Below are positions 46,606 through 58,985 of a stretch of DNA of 64,000 bases, one piece after another. Under the pieces are notes generated by a model, which saw nothing but the letters and a program-made list of their open reading frames with translations, searched no databases and was not told the DNA's origin. Location: positions 67,201,715 to 67,265,714 of the forward strand of contig NW_023605083.1 in NCBI RefSeq assembly GCF_014898055.3. The letters run 5' to 3'. The DNA is from Talpa occidentalis. Taxonomy: Eukaryota > Chordata > Mammalia > Eulipotyphla > Talpidae. A program made the position numbers and the translations under genes. The stretch's first letter is position 1, and each line of letters starts with the position of its first letter.

Positions 46606-46610
<5 letters not shown>
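46575..46610 (+). repeat. TA-rich remnant following the split SINE tail
   Basis: 'atctatatgtatatatataaac', like the TA-rich DNA just before the SINE head at 39860-39874. Probably the SINE's own target duplication, too simple to prove. Confidence 0.5.
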
Positions 46611-46636
<26 letters not shown>

Positions 46637-46637
46637 A
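46611..46637 (+). repeat. (CAG)n microsatellite
   Basis: Nearly nine pure CAG units. The surrounding ORF (46581-46820) reads poly-Gln but has no other coding support. Confidence 0.95.
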
Positions 46638-48745
46638 CTGTGTGACCAACTTCTCAGCATCCTGGCTTGGGAAGCTTTGCTTATCTGGGATGTTCTGTGG
46701 AATCTGCAGTTATTAGCCCAAATTCAGTGTGTTGTGTCTAGGTCTCTACTCTCTGCTTTTACACCTACACATGTCCTCCAGCTGAGAGGCAGTGGGGAAC
46801 CTGGAAAGAGATGGCTTTGAACCCAGGCAAATGCTGGTTCAGCCTCGGCTTCCCTTACTCTGTGTCTGCAGAGAAATCACTTATCAAGCTCAAGCCTTTG
46901 GTTTCCTGCATCTACAACTGATAGCATCCCCCTGCCCCCAGCCTTTGTGTGGGACTCCAAACAGAAAAGGAGAAAAACACAGCACTTGGCACACAGTAGG
47001 TGCTCAGTAAACATGAGGCCATCCTTTCTTCTTCAGAACTAAAACCCAAAGCAAACCTGGCCTTTTTCTTGCTGACAAGAACATTTCATCTTTAATTTAT
47101 AGGCTGGTTTAGGTAGTTGAATTTTAAATAATTCATAGCCTTGCTGTTAATATTTGTAGTTGTTGAATTCTGCTAATAAAACATTTAGGGATTCCTTCCC
47201 CCCTGAAGTGTGTTTCCCCCAGAGACTGATTTGTCTTCTGAAATCTAGGGCTTGGTGCTTTCAGCTTCCCTTCTGGGTCTGATCCTATCTGTTGCTGCAG
47301 CAGGGTTCAGAGATGCCAACTTGGGTTTGGCTCGGTAGGTATGGCTGTGCAAGCAGGACGTCTTCTTGCCTACCTTGGCCAGGCAGGGAGGTAGGCTCAC
47401 TGTATGAGGGTGTGTGCGGTGGTCATTATCAATGTTTTCCTTATTACAGCTGGTTTGGACTCAGCCCTGACATTTCCTTGCTGTGCGAACTCATATGTGT
47501 AAGTTAACCTTTCTGAATCTTTATTTTCTTAGATACAAAAAAGGCAGTGATGACACTCTTGGTTTGCTTTGCCTTGTAGAGTTACTGATCTTTACTGACA
47601 TCCATGGAATCGGTTTTGTCTGATGAATCTCCTAGCCTTAGCCCCTACCTGGCGCATTTATGGTGGTAAATAGCCTTCCCATTTACTCTGTTTTCCTCTC
47701 CCCATGGTTTGTGCCATCTCTACAAGTACCCCAGGTTCTTTTGTGGACAACCCCCAGCACCCCTGGCTTTGTCATTTCTCAGTAGCTCTGGCTGAGTGGA
47801 TGGAGGACAGTTGGCCATGCTGTGGCATTTTCTTGAAGGAGATTCCAGCTATCTCTCAAAAAGGCAGGAGAGGCTGAAACGCAAGAAAAGCTTCACAGGT
47901 GCCAACTATATTGTTCAAAGAATATACTCCCTTTTATAGCACTTATATTTCATTCTCTACTGCCAAAATGGAGACACATGCTGGGTTCCTGCATTCGTAA
48001 TTGGGGAAGAACAGATGGGAGAGACGCAGTTGGAAGTAATACCGTCATTAAAATAATCTATACTGCTCGTAACTCTCAGGCATGTGCAAGAAGGTGAGTG
48101 GAGACACGTGGATAGAGCTTCTCATCTCCATTCCTCATGGAAATTATGGAGGCTCGTGACTCGGTAAGATCTGCACATCTGCATGCTCTCACGGCACGCC
48201 TCTGAGGGTGGCTCTCTAGCACCAGGGCAGGGAAGACAAGAAAAGGAACAGATTGGTGGAGGGGCTTCCTTGGGTCAAGGGTGGGATGGGTGTGGTGGGT
48301 ATGGAGGAAAGGATGAGCAAAGGTGCAGAGTCTGGAAAATCTGGAGTGTCTGCAATTAATAGCAAGTGAGCAGCTTGGCAGGAAGAATCCTTGGGAAGGC
48401 AGAATCCTAGGGAAGGAGTGATGAGAGAATTGGGGCCACGGTGATGAGGTTCTGAGGGCCAGGCAAGCTGGTAAGTGGGAGTTGCTATGGGTTGGTAGAA
48501 AGAGGGTGAGATGCTGTGAGTCAGGTGGAGTTCAGGTTGTTACTAATTGCTGTGGTAACATGGAAAAGACTCATGTCTTTCCTGGACCTCAGTTCCTCAT
48601 CTTTAAAATGGGAACAATATAGACAATTTAATAAATGGCTCAGTGGTTTGAAAGACTATAGTTTTTAACTTCAGCAGAACACATTTAATCCCAGTTTTCT
48701 TCTGGCCCTGCCAATCAAGGTTAAGCTTATCCCAGTCCCTGTAAT
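46638..48745. other. Mostly unique stretch with weak MIR relics
   Basis: Possible MIRs at about 46790-47020 and 48545-48650 (cctggacctcagttcctcatc). No exon is supported. Confidence 0.4.
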
Positions 48746-48842
48746 TTGGATGGTGATGGTGGTGGTGATGATGATGGTGATGGTGATGATGGTGATGGTG
48801 GTGATGGTGGTGATGATGATGTTGATGATGGCGGTGATGTTG
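48746..48842 (+). repeat. (GAT/GGT)n trinucleotide repeat
   Basis: Impure GATGGT/GATGAT run. It opens a frame of Asp/Gly only because of its composition. Confidence 0.95.
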
Positions 48843-49802
48843 GCAACAGCTACAGCAGCAATGACAACAGCAGTGTCATTTGTAAAGTAGTACAGCTCCC
48901 CTATACTGAGGACTTACTTTTTCCCAGGCACTATGAGGAGCTTTATCAACACATCTCCATCTTGACAACCATCACCAGAGGTGCCTTCTGCAGAGGTTGT
49001 CACCCCTTCACATCTGAGGCTCAGAAGTAAGAGCATGTGCTTGTGTCACCCAGTACTGAATGGCAGGGCAGAGTCAAGCCCATCTTCACTGCTAGCTGTC
49101 TTCGCACAAGTTCCATCACTAACAACAATGATGGCACTTCCCAAGGCTTGGGGCGATGCCCCCTTGGCATTAAAATTCATCCTTTCCAATGCCCATCAAG
49201 GTAGATCCTGGGATGATCCACTTTATATTAGTAAACTAAGGAGGAATCACCATTACAACATCATAAAGCCAGCATGTGATACAGCACAACTCTGGCCTCA
49301 GTGTTAGTATCAAAGCTGCTGCTTAGAGATGTTTCTGGGCTTAAACTCACACAAATGGAATGATACACTCCTTCCTCCAAAGATGGGAGATGCTTGGCAA
49401 ATCTTTTTCTCAAAGATGACCATTTTGCAAAATTTCGCAACTGCCCTCTACCTGCAATGCACAAAAGCCATGGCTACAAGGTGGATACCTGAACCAATGT
49501 TCTCACATGTCTGCAGCTTTTGACCTGCTGGAAAGTCATGGGTTCCTTTCTCATGACTCTAACCAGTCTTCTCCTTGGAGAAAAGGCTACTTACCAGCAG
49601 GCCAACATGTCAGCTGAAGATTTAGAAGTTGATTTTTCAGCACTGACTCTTATGAGGGTCACCTCATTTCTACATGTGATTTCCTACCACTGCCCTTCCC
49701 TACCACTAATGGCTCATCACGAGTAAAAAATGCCAACATCAGATTGTGACATCTGAAGTTTCAAGGTTGGAAAAAAGGATGGGAAATGACTGGGTGACTG
49801 CT
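48843..49802. other. Unique non-coding stretch
   Basis: MIR-type wording at about 48890-49030 is possible (tttcccaggcactatgaggagc). The rest is unassigned. Confidence 0.4.
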
Positions 49803-50470
49803 TTATGCTTTATTTATTATTTTTAATATTAATATTTTACATCATTGTTCATTTTAAAACAATATTGGCTTCCCCTCACCCCCTCAGATGTAGCCCCCAT
49901 AGAGTTTCCTTCCCCAATGCACCCGCGCACCATCACCTCTGTCCCCTGTGCTCCTCTCTCCCTCCCTCTGATGCCTCTCCCTCCTCCTCCCCTGCAGTGT
50001 GTCTCTGATTTATAATTGTCTGTTTTTTGCTTTGTTGTGTTTTGTACTGTTATTATTTTTTTACACTTATGTCTTATTTGGTTCCCCTATATTCCTGCTA
50101 TAAGTGAAATGATCCGTTATTTTCCTTTTCCTTCTGGCTTATTTCACTGAGCATAATTCCTTCTAGCTCCATCCACGTTGCTGTGAATGGCATGAGTTTA
50201 TCTTTTTTGATTGCTGAATAATATTCCATCGTGTATATATACCACATCTTCTTGATCCAGTCATCTATTTTTGGGCATTTGGGTTGTTTCCAGGTTTTAC
50301 CTATTGTAAATAGTGCTGCAATAAACATAGGTGTACAGGTGTTCTTTTGAATCAATGTTTTTGTGTCCTTTGGGTAGATCTGTAGTAGTGGAATTGCCGG
50401 GTCATAGGGTAGCTCCATTTTTAGCAGGTTGAGGAACTTCCACACACTTTCCATAGTGGTTGGACCAGTT
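49803..50470 (-). mobile_element. 5'-truncated LINE-1, somewhat older subfamily
   Basis: The reverse strand reads the L1 3' UTR and C-terminal end of ORF2. The open piece at 50098-50454 (118 residues) matches the C-terminus of the full-length copy. The 3' UTR is clearly different from the younger copies, so it is an older subfamily. No clear TSD. Confidence 0.9.
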
Positions 50471-51544
50471 TAAATATCTAATCACTGCCATGCAGAGAAT
50501 GTATCATCCCTATTTCATAGATTAGAGAAAGTTGAAATGACTTGCCCAAGAGACACGGTAAGGGATAAAAGGAAGTTTGAAATCCAAGTCTTTATTTTTA
50601 TTACCTCAAAACCTCTGGTCACTTTGGCAATGCCAAAGAGAGATCCCATACTGGGAAAAAGGTAGATTGGGTTCTCCCTTTCTCACCTTTATCACAAGTC
50701 CACAATTTCTCAACACCTTAGAAAATGCCATTGTTGCAACCATGAAGGCTATCACAGTGGTAATTTCCCTAGGGAGATTTTTCCTGTCTTTTTTTTTTTT
50801 TTTCTCAGATGATGAATTTTCATGGGCTGCTATAGATTGCAGATATCCTCAGGACACTGACCATGTTCTTGCTCCCCAGAGTCTTTACATATACTATTCC
50901 CTCTGTTTGAAATGCTTTTCCCTTTCCCATCTACATCTTTAACCCCACTCATCTCTTAGCTCTCAGATCAATTCTGACTTTCTTAGAGAAACCGCCCTGA
51001 ACTCCTATTGAGGTCACCACTTCATGCTAATGAAATCCCATTGCATCATGCTACTTAAACTCTGGCACATTAATCAGTCTGAAAGTATTGATGAATTGGT
51101 GAGTTGTTGAAATTAATCATGTGTCACTTAATGACATTTCAGTATATAACTGACCACATATTCAATGGTGGCCCCTCCAGGCTCTCCCACCTATGCTTGG
51201 AAAAAATCCCTACTAGGTACAGAGTAGATCAAACCATCTAAAATATATAATTACACTCTGTGATGTTCACACAATGACAGAATCACCTAGCAAACATTTT
51301 TCAGAACATGTCTCTGTCTTTAAGCTACATGTGACCATAAAGTCAGCTTCTCCACCAGATCATATGCTCTAACGGGCATCTGATCACATCTACTTGGATC
51401 ACAAAAAGTACAGGCTTGGAAGATAATAGATGCTCAATCAGTAATTACTGAATGAATGAATTCATAAAGTATAGGAGTCTAAATGTCTGGAGTGAGAGAC
51501 AATAGAATTTCCTTACTTGTTCTTTAAAGAGGCATAACTTACTC
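50471..51544. other. Mostly unique stretch with a MIR scrap
   Basis: Positions 50480-50570 look like MIR (atccctatttcatagattagag). T-run at 50791-50805. No exon is supported. Confidence 0.4.
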
Positions 51545-51648
51545 CTTAGAACTTGTTAATAATTCAGAATCTCAAGCTGCATCCCAAACCTCTGAATCAA
51601 AAACTGCTCTTTAACCTGGTCCCAGATGATCCCAAGGCACATTAATGA
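51545..51648 (-). mobile_element. MER5A-like hAT relic
   Basis: 'ccaaacctctgaatcaaaaactg' and 'cctggtcccagatgatcc' match MER5A read in reverse as I recall it. Ends eroded. Confidence 0.6.
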
Positions 51649-52585
51649 TGGATTATCACCACAGAGGAAAAAAGAAAGCTGTAAGGGAGGATGAGATAGC
51701 ACTTGTGAATGAATCAGTTAATTTGGCAACATCTGAGCACCAACCATGAGTCTAATACTTTGTTGACTCCAAGGTCTCTGGTGTGAACATAGTAAATATG
51801 GTGCCTGCCTCAAGGAAACATCCTGTGCATGCTTGGGCAGGCGAGGCATCCAGAGTAGGGGAGGGTATGCTCATTAGTGCTGGGAGCAGGGAGGGCTTCC
51901 TGTAGATGGTGACAGGGGTAATAGGCAAAGAGGAACAGCCTCATCATCAATGGAATTTGCTGATTAGAAGTTGGCAGATGAATCAGGGGATTGCAGCAAC
52001 AATCTAGGCTCGAAATATAAGCAGGTCCTTATTCTTGCATGGAGCTTCTCTCTTCCAACTCTCTGCTGCAGGCTGATGCCTTTCTATAAAACCTATCTGA
52101 AATACTGGTGAATCAAAAATGGTCAAACCCATGGGATGCTCTCAACTTTCCTTGCTCTTATTTACATTCCGCCTCCAAATGTCAATCTCCCATCTTCTTT
52201 ACTCCCTGTTTCTTCCCCTCCATCCCTGCCCTTCCAAGCATCTCTCTGGCAAGTCGTTGCATGGAGTATCATGCAGCTGTTAGACATGATGTTTACAAAG
52301 ACTGTGTAATAACATGGAACACATTTATAACTGAAAGTGGGGTGCAAAATCATATGGATTCTACATGTGTTACAGTCATAAAAATAAAGTTGCTGTTATA
52401 GTTAAAAAAAAAAAAACAAACAAACTCCAGAATGTGTCAACTGATATTTGTTTGCATGAGACCTTAAAAATAGATTTGCATGTAAATGGCTATATTTTCT
52501 AATTGTTGAATGACCAGGGCTTTCTTTTATAAATGAGAAAACAAATATCACAAATTCAAAATTTGCTGCTTTTCATTTATTGTAT
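51649..52585. other. Unassigned stretch with an old L1 3' end
   Basis: Positions 52255-52400 read like an old L1 3' UTR on the plus strand (catggagtatcatgcagctg ... ataaaaataaag) followed by an A-tail. Positions 51715-51900 resemble the ancient L2-type repeat. Confidence 0.45.
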
Positions 52586-52715
52586 TATTTTGGGCAAATT
52601 TGTTAATTTCCCTTAGCCTCAGTTATCTCATCTTTAAAATGGGGCCAAGAGCTGTGCTTGTCTCACAGGGAGTTTTGAGACTGTGTTTATCAAGTGCCTG
52701 GTACAGAGCCTGGCA
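52586..52715 (+). repeat. MIR-like relic
   Basis: 'cccttagcctcagttatctcatc', then 'tttatcaagtgcctggtacagag', is the MIR core and 3' part. Confidence 0.65.
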
Positions 52716-53839
52716 TGGGAGTAAAGTCACAGCAGTGAATATCATCGTGTGTGATCAGTTCCCAGCTTACAAGTTCAAGGCAAGCTTGGATCAAAGAACA
52801 GGAAGTGTCTGATGTGGCAGGGATTCAGTCTGGGGGCAGGAGGTCCCTGTTTACAGGCCTTGAGCTTGGGGATTAAATTGGCTCCTGTCTAACTGTGTGA
52901 CCTTGGTAAGTCTTTTTCCTTCTCTGGGCATTTATTTCCCCAAATGTTGAAGACGAACACAGCCTCCATGATTAACATTCCTGTCTCATGTCTAAAAGAT
53001 AACATCTCATCTCTGCTAGACATCACAGTGAGAATGCTTCCATGGCCTTAAATACTCTATGGGATAAATATGCCTACTTCCTTCACATGTCTCTTAGCCC
53101 ACTGATGGGTGCAGATCAGAAACAAGTTCAAGAGGCCTCACATTTGCTTCCTAAAGATGACAAGATTCCTCCTCTGCTGACTACAGAACAATTCTTGGAG
53201 TTTCTTAGATTGTGTCAATGGTATTTAAAAATGTCATTTTGATGTGTTAGAAATTAGGGTGTGGCGGTGCCTGGCTTGTGGTTAGTAAGATTACCCCTGA
53301 TTTCTCCTTACAATTCAGTTTCTAAAATTGACAAGTCTTGTTTCAAATACCACCTCCAACTCTTCTCAAATTGTACAGTGGAGGTGAGGGTTGGATCTGA
53401 TGCTCGCCAAAGAGCATTTGAGGGCCCACAGTGTCCTCCTCCTGGGGCAGTGACATTCTCTTGGATGAAGGAGGACATTTTTTTCTGAGCACGTGGTTCC
53501 ATTTCAGAAACATACCTCTCCCCGTCCCCTGTTGATCTGCCAGGCTCCCAGGAACCAGGCCAGCTGGCTCTGCTCTACATGGAGGCTCTAAATAATTCTA
53601 GTGGCATAAAAGCCAAAGAGCTGTTCTCTAGATTCTGTAAGGAACAACATTAACAAGGAATAATATAAAGGGAGCACATGCATGAGGCAGACTGAAAGAT
53701 GGGAAAAACCAATTTTCAGGATCCCTTAAAAACCTGGATCAAAGTTCTACTTTGCAGTGTCTCTCGTAAGCCCTCTTTGTGTTCATGACACCTTCTAGCC
53801 TTAACAGCTGAGATGAAAACACTCTGCTTTTGTACTTAT
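52716..53839. other. Mostly unique stretch
   Basis: A weak MIR is possible at 52870-53010. No exon is supported. Confidence 0.4.
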
Positions 53840-54112
53840 TTTTTAAAAAGATTTATTTATTTATGCATACAAGAGCTGGGGTGTAGGTCAGAGATGGAGG
53901 GGGTGGTGGTGAGAGGATTCACCAGAGACAGAGTGGGGAGCAGAAAAGGCAGATCTTCTGAAATACACTGCTGGGGGGCGCAGAGGGCAAGAGGGGAGAG
54001 GTCTGCTGTGCCTTGTGTGTTAGTTCCCTGGCAGGGGATCAAACTCATGCTGCAGTAGCTGCAGATAGCTTCATAGCGCTGAGAATTAATTCCTTGCGCC
54101 ACCAGGGAGGCC
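53840..54112 (-). mobile_element. tRNA-derived SINE, older subfamily
   Basis: Tail at left (ttttttaaaaagatttattt), sense head at right (ctggtggcgcaagg). The TSD ctgcttttgtacttat is exact at 53824-53839 and 54113-54128, so the ends are fixed despite sequence decay. Confidence 0.95.
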
Positions 54113-54128
54113 CTGCTTTTGTACTTAT

Positions 54129-54899
54129 GTTGTAGGTACTAGGTTAATCTCTTGACCATATATTACTCTGTTGGACTCTCAACTGGAATGCCAGCTCTAT
54201 GCAGGCAGGGTTGTTATGTGGTTCATCACTGTTGCACTCCATTATCTAGAACAAAACTAAGGTCTCTTGTATGTGATCATACAGTATTTGGTGATAAAAG
54301 GAACGAATGATGTTCTGAGGTCACATGGACTATTACTTCCATTTAGAGGTGAACAAACGGGGGTTCCTGAGAATTGCTTACTTGCCCAGAGTCATATAGC
54401 TAGTGGGCCATGACCCAAGAATCCCAGATTCAGATCTATCTGACCCCTGTGTCCGCCTTATTTCATACCCCATTGTGCCAATGGACAATAAAACTGCTCC
54501 TCTCTACATCCATAGTCAAGACTCATTTCTTTTTCATATTAATGTCCCAGGACCACCTCCTTCTGGAAGACTTCCTTGAATACTTTTTAGGAAGGTAAGA
54601 TTCCCCTGGAAATGACATCACCCTCAGCCCTCCTGGCCTTTACCAAATCTGAAGCCATCTTCCCCAGCAGGTCTCTATTGTCCTATTTCTGAGTACTTTA
54701 TACCTGGAATTATTGTTTACAAAGGATGTTCCTATAAAGAATGATAGATTTCTAAAGGAAGTACCTGATTTATTTTATATATTTCCAGAATACCTGACTC
54801 ATGCTGGTTTTTAATCAATATATGTTCAACAATGGCTAATTTAACCCATGGACTCATTGACACAGTTGGCAATCTGACCTATCAGAATTTAAAGTAATG
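54129..54899. other. Mostly unique stretch with a MIR scrap
   Basis: Positions 54335-54420 look like MIR (gaggtgaacaaacgggggttcc). No exon is supported. Confidence 0.4.
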
Positions 54900-55290
54900 T
54901 GCCATTTATCATATAATTCCAACTGCAAGAACTCAAACATACTCAAACATAGTCACAAAAATACATGCATGAGGCTGTTTATTATAGCATTGTTTATAGT
55001 GGTTTTATATGTGTGTATACATGTGTGCATATACACATACACACATATACATATACATATACATAAATAACTTAAAGGACAATTGTTGGTAGGTGGTTAA
55101 ACAGATCGCGACATAACTACCACAAACTATTCATCAACTGTGAGAAAGAATATCGTGGATTTGTGTCAAGTGACAGGAAGATATCTTTAAACCTTTGTGT
55201 TAAGTAGAAAAAGGAAGTTTCATATAAAATACACAGTATGATCCCATTTTGGTTAACATTTACCTACACAAATGCATGACAGCAGTTCTG
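54900..55290 (+). mobile_element. Old LINE-1 3' UTR fragment (L1M-type)
   Basis: 'ttattatagcattgtttatagt', 'ctaccacaaactattcatcaactg' and 'acacagtatgatcccattttgg' are L1M 3' UTR wording. It contains a TATACA/CACATA microsatellite (55005-55064). Confidence 0.7.
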
Positions 55291-58200
55291 AAAGTGAGCA
55301 TATACAATTACTAAGGAGGGGGACCTCAGGAGTGGGTTCTTACTTTGGTGGGTGAAAATTTTTGCTCTTTCCTCTGAAAATACTATTGTTGTTTTTTTTT
55401 TAAAGACAGTGATTTAAAACAGTAGACTGAGGTTGGAAGGCTGGAAGGTGGCTTACAAGAGCAGAGGTGGTGCAGGAAAGGGTTATGTTCACTGAGTATT
55501 CATGTCTTCCGATGAGGGGGTTAGACTGAATATATTTCTCATTTATGCCTCATCACAGTCCCTGAGAGCTACGGATGTGCAATGCCACTTTACAGATGAG
55601 GACATTCAAATTCAGACTTAAATGCAGCCCATCCAAATCTCAAGCTTGGCTCTTTAAGAGCAGAGCACTAAGGTTCTAATCAAAGTCCATTTTGTGTTGG
55701 AGATCCGTGCCGGCTCCCCAAGCGGAGGCCAGTCAGCCGGAAGTGCTCTCCCGTGCTGCAGTGCCTCTAATCAATTCTCCCATCTGAAGGTCATCACCTC
55801 ACCCAGCCCATCTCCTCTCTAGAGAGCCATTTTGTGTCTCTGTCCCCAAGTCTGGGCTGGTTATGTTTCCACAATGAAATATTCTTCTTGATGGCCCGAG
55901 ATGGCTCTTACCCAGTGTCTCTTGACCAACTGTCTGCAGAGACTGTTTTCTTGGCAAAACTGAACTTCTGCCTAAGGAAGAGTGGGGCCACCTGAATTTT
56001 TTGAGGACAGGTGAGCAAGCAGGAAGGGGGTCTAAGAAACTGTTGGAGTTTGAGCCAGTGCTTACTGATCAGGTTTGGTAGAGTTGTCCACCCCCAGCTT
56101 CCACCCTGGGGGTGATCCCTGCAGATGAGGTGAAGCAAGGTCAGCCTGGGGTGGGGCCCTCTCAGAAGGAGCCAGAGACTCAGATACATGTCACTAATGC
56201 ACATGGTCAGGCTTGAATAAACCTAGTCAAAAGTCCTCAACGTCCCATTACTCCCCAAAGTCAAGCTGAAGCACACTAGCCTGTACATGAGGCTCTGATG
56301 ATTGAACCCCACGCCTTCTTACAAGACTTTCTTGATTTTGTGTTATTCTCCATCGAAACCAGTCTCCTCTCCTTCACCCCAGGCTGGAATGTCCTCCCTG
56401 TCTCATTGCCAAGGTCTAGTTCAAAGACTGCAATGTCCACATAGTGGTCAGAGATGTTCTTCAGAGACCTACTGTAAATGAGCTCTCTTTCTCTCATCAG
56501 AGCGCTCGGGACTATTTTCAAAAATTGCCTCAAAACACATATGGATCCCAATAAATTGTGCAGGTGCCTGAATTGTTACCATCCAGCCCCCACCCTCAGC
56601 TCAGAGATTATTTTTTCATTGGTCCACATCTCTCCTTGGCTTTTGCTGGTGTTCTGGTTCCTCTTTGGCCAGCTATGAAAGCCCGCTCTGGTAATAACGC
56701 ACCATGAGTCTTCGCAGAGCACAGGAGTTGGATGGATGGGCTCTGTCTACTAGAATGGCCTTTGCCACAGAAATGTCAGAGTCACAATGGATTCTCCCTC
56801 TGACACCCACGGGCTCTCAGGGAATGCAGCCCAGACACTCTTTGGTGTGAACCCCTGTGTAACCAAATGTCATCTCCCACTCTAAATATAAGCATCTGGG
56901 GTGGGGTATTTTCAGAAGCATCTTTACTTCCCACATAGCCCCCACCCCAGGATCATGTCTGTGATTGATGCTTAGGGAGTGATTTTGGAATAAAAGTGTG
57001 ACAGAAAACACCAAAGTATCACCCTATTGCTCCACACACCTGGCTGTCCCAGCTGACCCCCAACCCCAACCCACCGTGCTGTTTTCCTTTTCTGGGAAAC
57101 CAAAGTTTAGCTGTGGCTGCAGTTTTCTGCCCTATCATTTTTCCCACAGTACCCCCTGTATCTTTTCCTTGCTTTGATCTTGCTGAAGCTCAGCAGCACC
57201 CCAGACACTACACAACCCTCAGCTTCCCTCCCCATCGTTATCACCAGTCTCCCAGCTGCCTCTCTCTAGCAGATACTGCTAAGGCAGCTGACCCTGACTG
57301 CATCGACCTTCTATGGGGCAGGTGCTTTCTGTGCAAAAGCTCACTGGGTCCTCACAACAACCCAAGGAGTAGGCCTATCACTGTTGACTTTATAGATGTG
57401 AAAACTGAGGCTCATGGATGGAACTTTGCATACCTAAGAGAAACAGTGGCAATGCCAACAGCTCTCACTACATAAAACCCGCACCTTAGCCATTATGCCA
57501 TACCATATCTTCATCTGTGAACACCAATTAACTCTGCAGACAGTCAAGGAAAATTGCACCAACACCTGAACTTGACTCTACTCACAAATCTGCATGGTAA
57601 CAGCTCTTCCTCCTCTAACCTCATATATACTTCCAGTTGCTGCAGCAGAAACGCCCATGCAGGAGCCTGAGCATTGCTCAAGGTGCAAAGTATACAGGAT
57701 ATAAATCACAGGCTCTGTGAGTTTACAAAGGAGCAGGGAGATGAGGAAAAAAAGAAAGAAAACCGTATTAATAGAGCTGGATCTCAGAATGCTCTGAGAG
57801 AGACAATGACTGGTGGGGATGCAAAGGAATGTGTTGGGGAGGGTAAAGATGTCCACATTTACAGCAAGCAGGACACTGTGTACATGCATGCAGTAGCTAT
57901 TATGTACAATGGGCTTCCTGAGCAGTCAGCAAAGTAAGAATTCTTATTTCTATTTTATCAATGAAGAAATTAGGGCATACTGAGACAGATGAGTTACCCA
58001 TTACAAGGCAGAATCAAGACTAGAATGAGATCCAAGCCTGTCTGTATCCAAAGGCTATTCTTTGCGCTGGATCCATGTCAGCATTGCTGACATCCCTCAC
58101 CTGAGCCGCCCACCTTCCAGTTAGATGTGCCATATCACCTGCATTTCCATGTAAAGAGAAATTGAAGTAGCCCAGTGCTGCAAAGGACCTGGAAACCAGA

Positions 58201-58639
58201 ATATTTATTTGGGGAGAATGAGCCTTTACATGGAAGGACAGACTGGATTTAGTGAAAGGCCAAGTAGAGGTGCTCTCAAGAGAAAGGTCTTCACGAGCAA
58301 ACCCGGTGCCATCTGGCTATGGGGTGAGGTTTCTGGAAGGGCGCCTGGCCAGCATCCTAGCAGGCCTCCCTAGGATTTTGGACTTTAGCAGACTGCTGGT
58401 TTTGAATCGAGGTAGTTGACAGTGTGGCCTTGATTCTGCAGGAAGAAAACTCCAAGGAGAAGTAGTGAGACTATTTTCAGGGTCTCTGAGGAAACAAATC
58501 AGCTTGCTCCAACCACTGGGCTCATGGGCTCCCCAGATATCACCTTTGGCAGAGTTTGGAACATTTTACAGGGAAATCAAATCCATAGCACCTTGGGGAG
58601 ACAAAGTGGCCCTTGTACCCCACCATCTCATTGGAACAG
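55291..58639. other. Mostly unique stretch with weak MIR relics
   Basis: Probable MIR scraps at about 55540-55680, 57320-57430 and 57940-58070 (tttacagatgaggacattc, gatgtgaaaactgaggctc, atgaagaaattagggc). No ORF with recognisable homology; the longest, 57113-57475 (120 residues), runs across a MIR. Confidence 0.4.
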
Positions 58640-58985
58640 CCCTTTGCTGACTAATTGAATTACTCTGGCCCACAAACTGACAGACAGCTGCTAAAAATGG
58701 TTATTGCATTATTAATTCGCTCCAGCAATTTCACATTAAACCTATACTGTTAATAATTTTTCCCCTTCTATTTCTTCCCTCTTAATTAGACTATTTAAAA
58801 CTTTGAAGGAATAGTCTTCCCATGTTAAATGGAGGCATCGGGCAAATTACATTTTTGATTGAATACTTCTCTGATAGGCCAGCAAATGAGACTGTTGAGT
58901 TGTTAATTATTGTCAGAGTTCCACACGATGCCTGCTAATGAGGCAGTCAATCTTAGCTGTCAGTCCCGAATATTAATGGAGGCCA
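58640..58985. promoter_or_regulatory. Candidate conserved enhancer, homeodomain-motif rich
   Basis: Repeat-free and AT-rich with many homeodomain-type cores: tattaattcg, ttaattag, gttaattatt, gctaatgagg, plus cagctgc (E-box) and ctgtcag (TALE-type) motifs. Such density is typical of developmental enhancers. Function and conservation are inferred from sequence texture alone. Confidence 0.4.

Noticed and set aside
46581..46820. Poly-glutamine protein
   Set aside because: The frame only reflects a CAG microsatellite beside a TA-rich SINE tail remnant; no other coding signal.
48746..49030. Asp/Gly-rich acidic protein
   Set aside because: The residues come from a GAT/GGT simple repeat.
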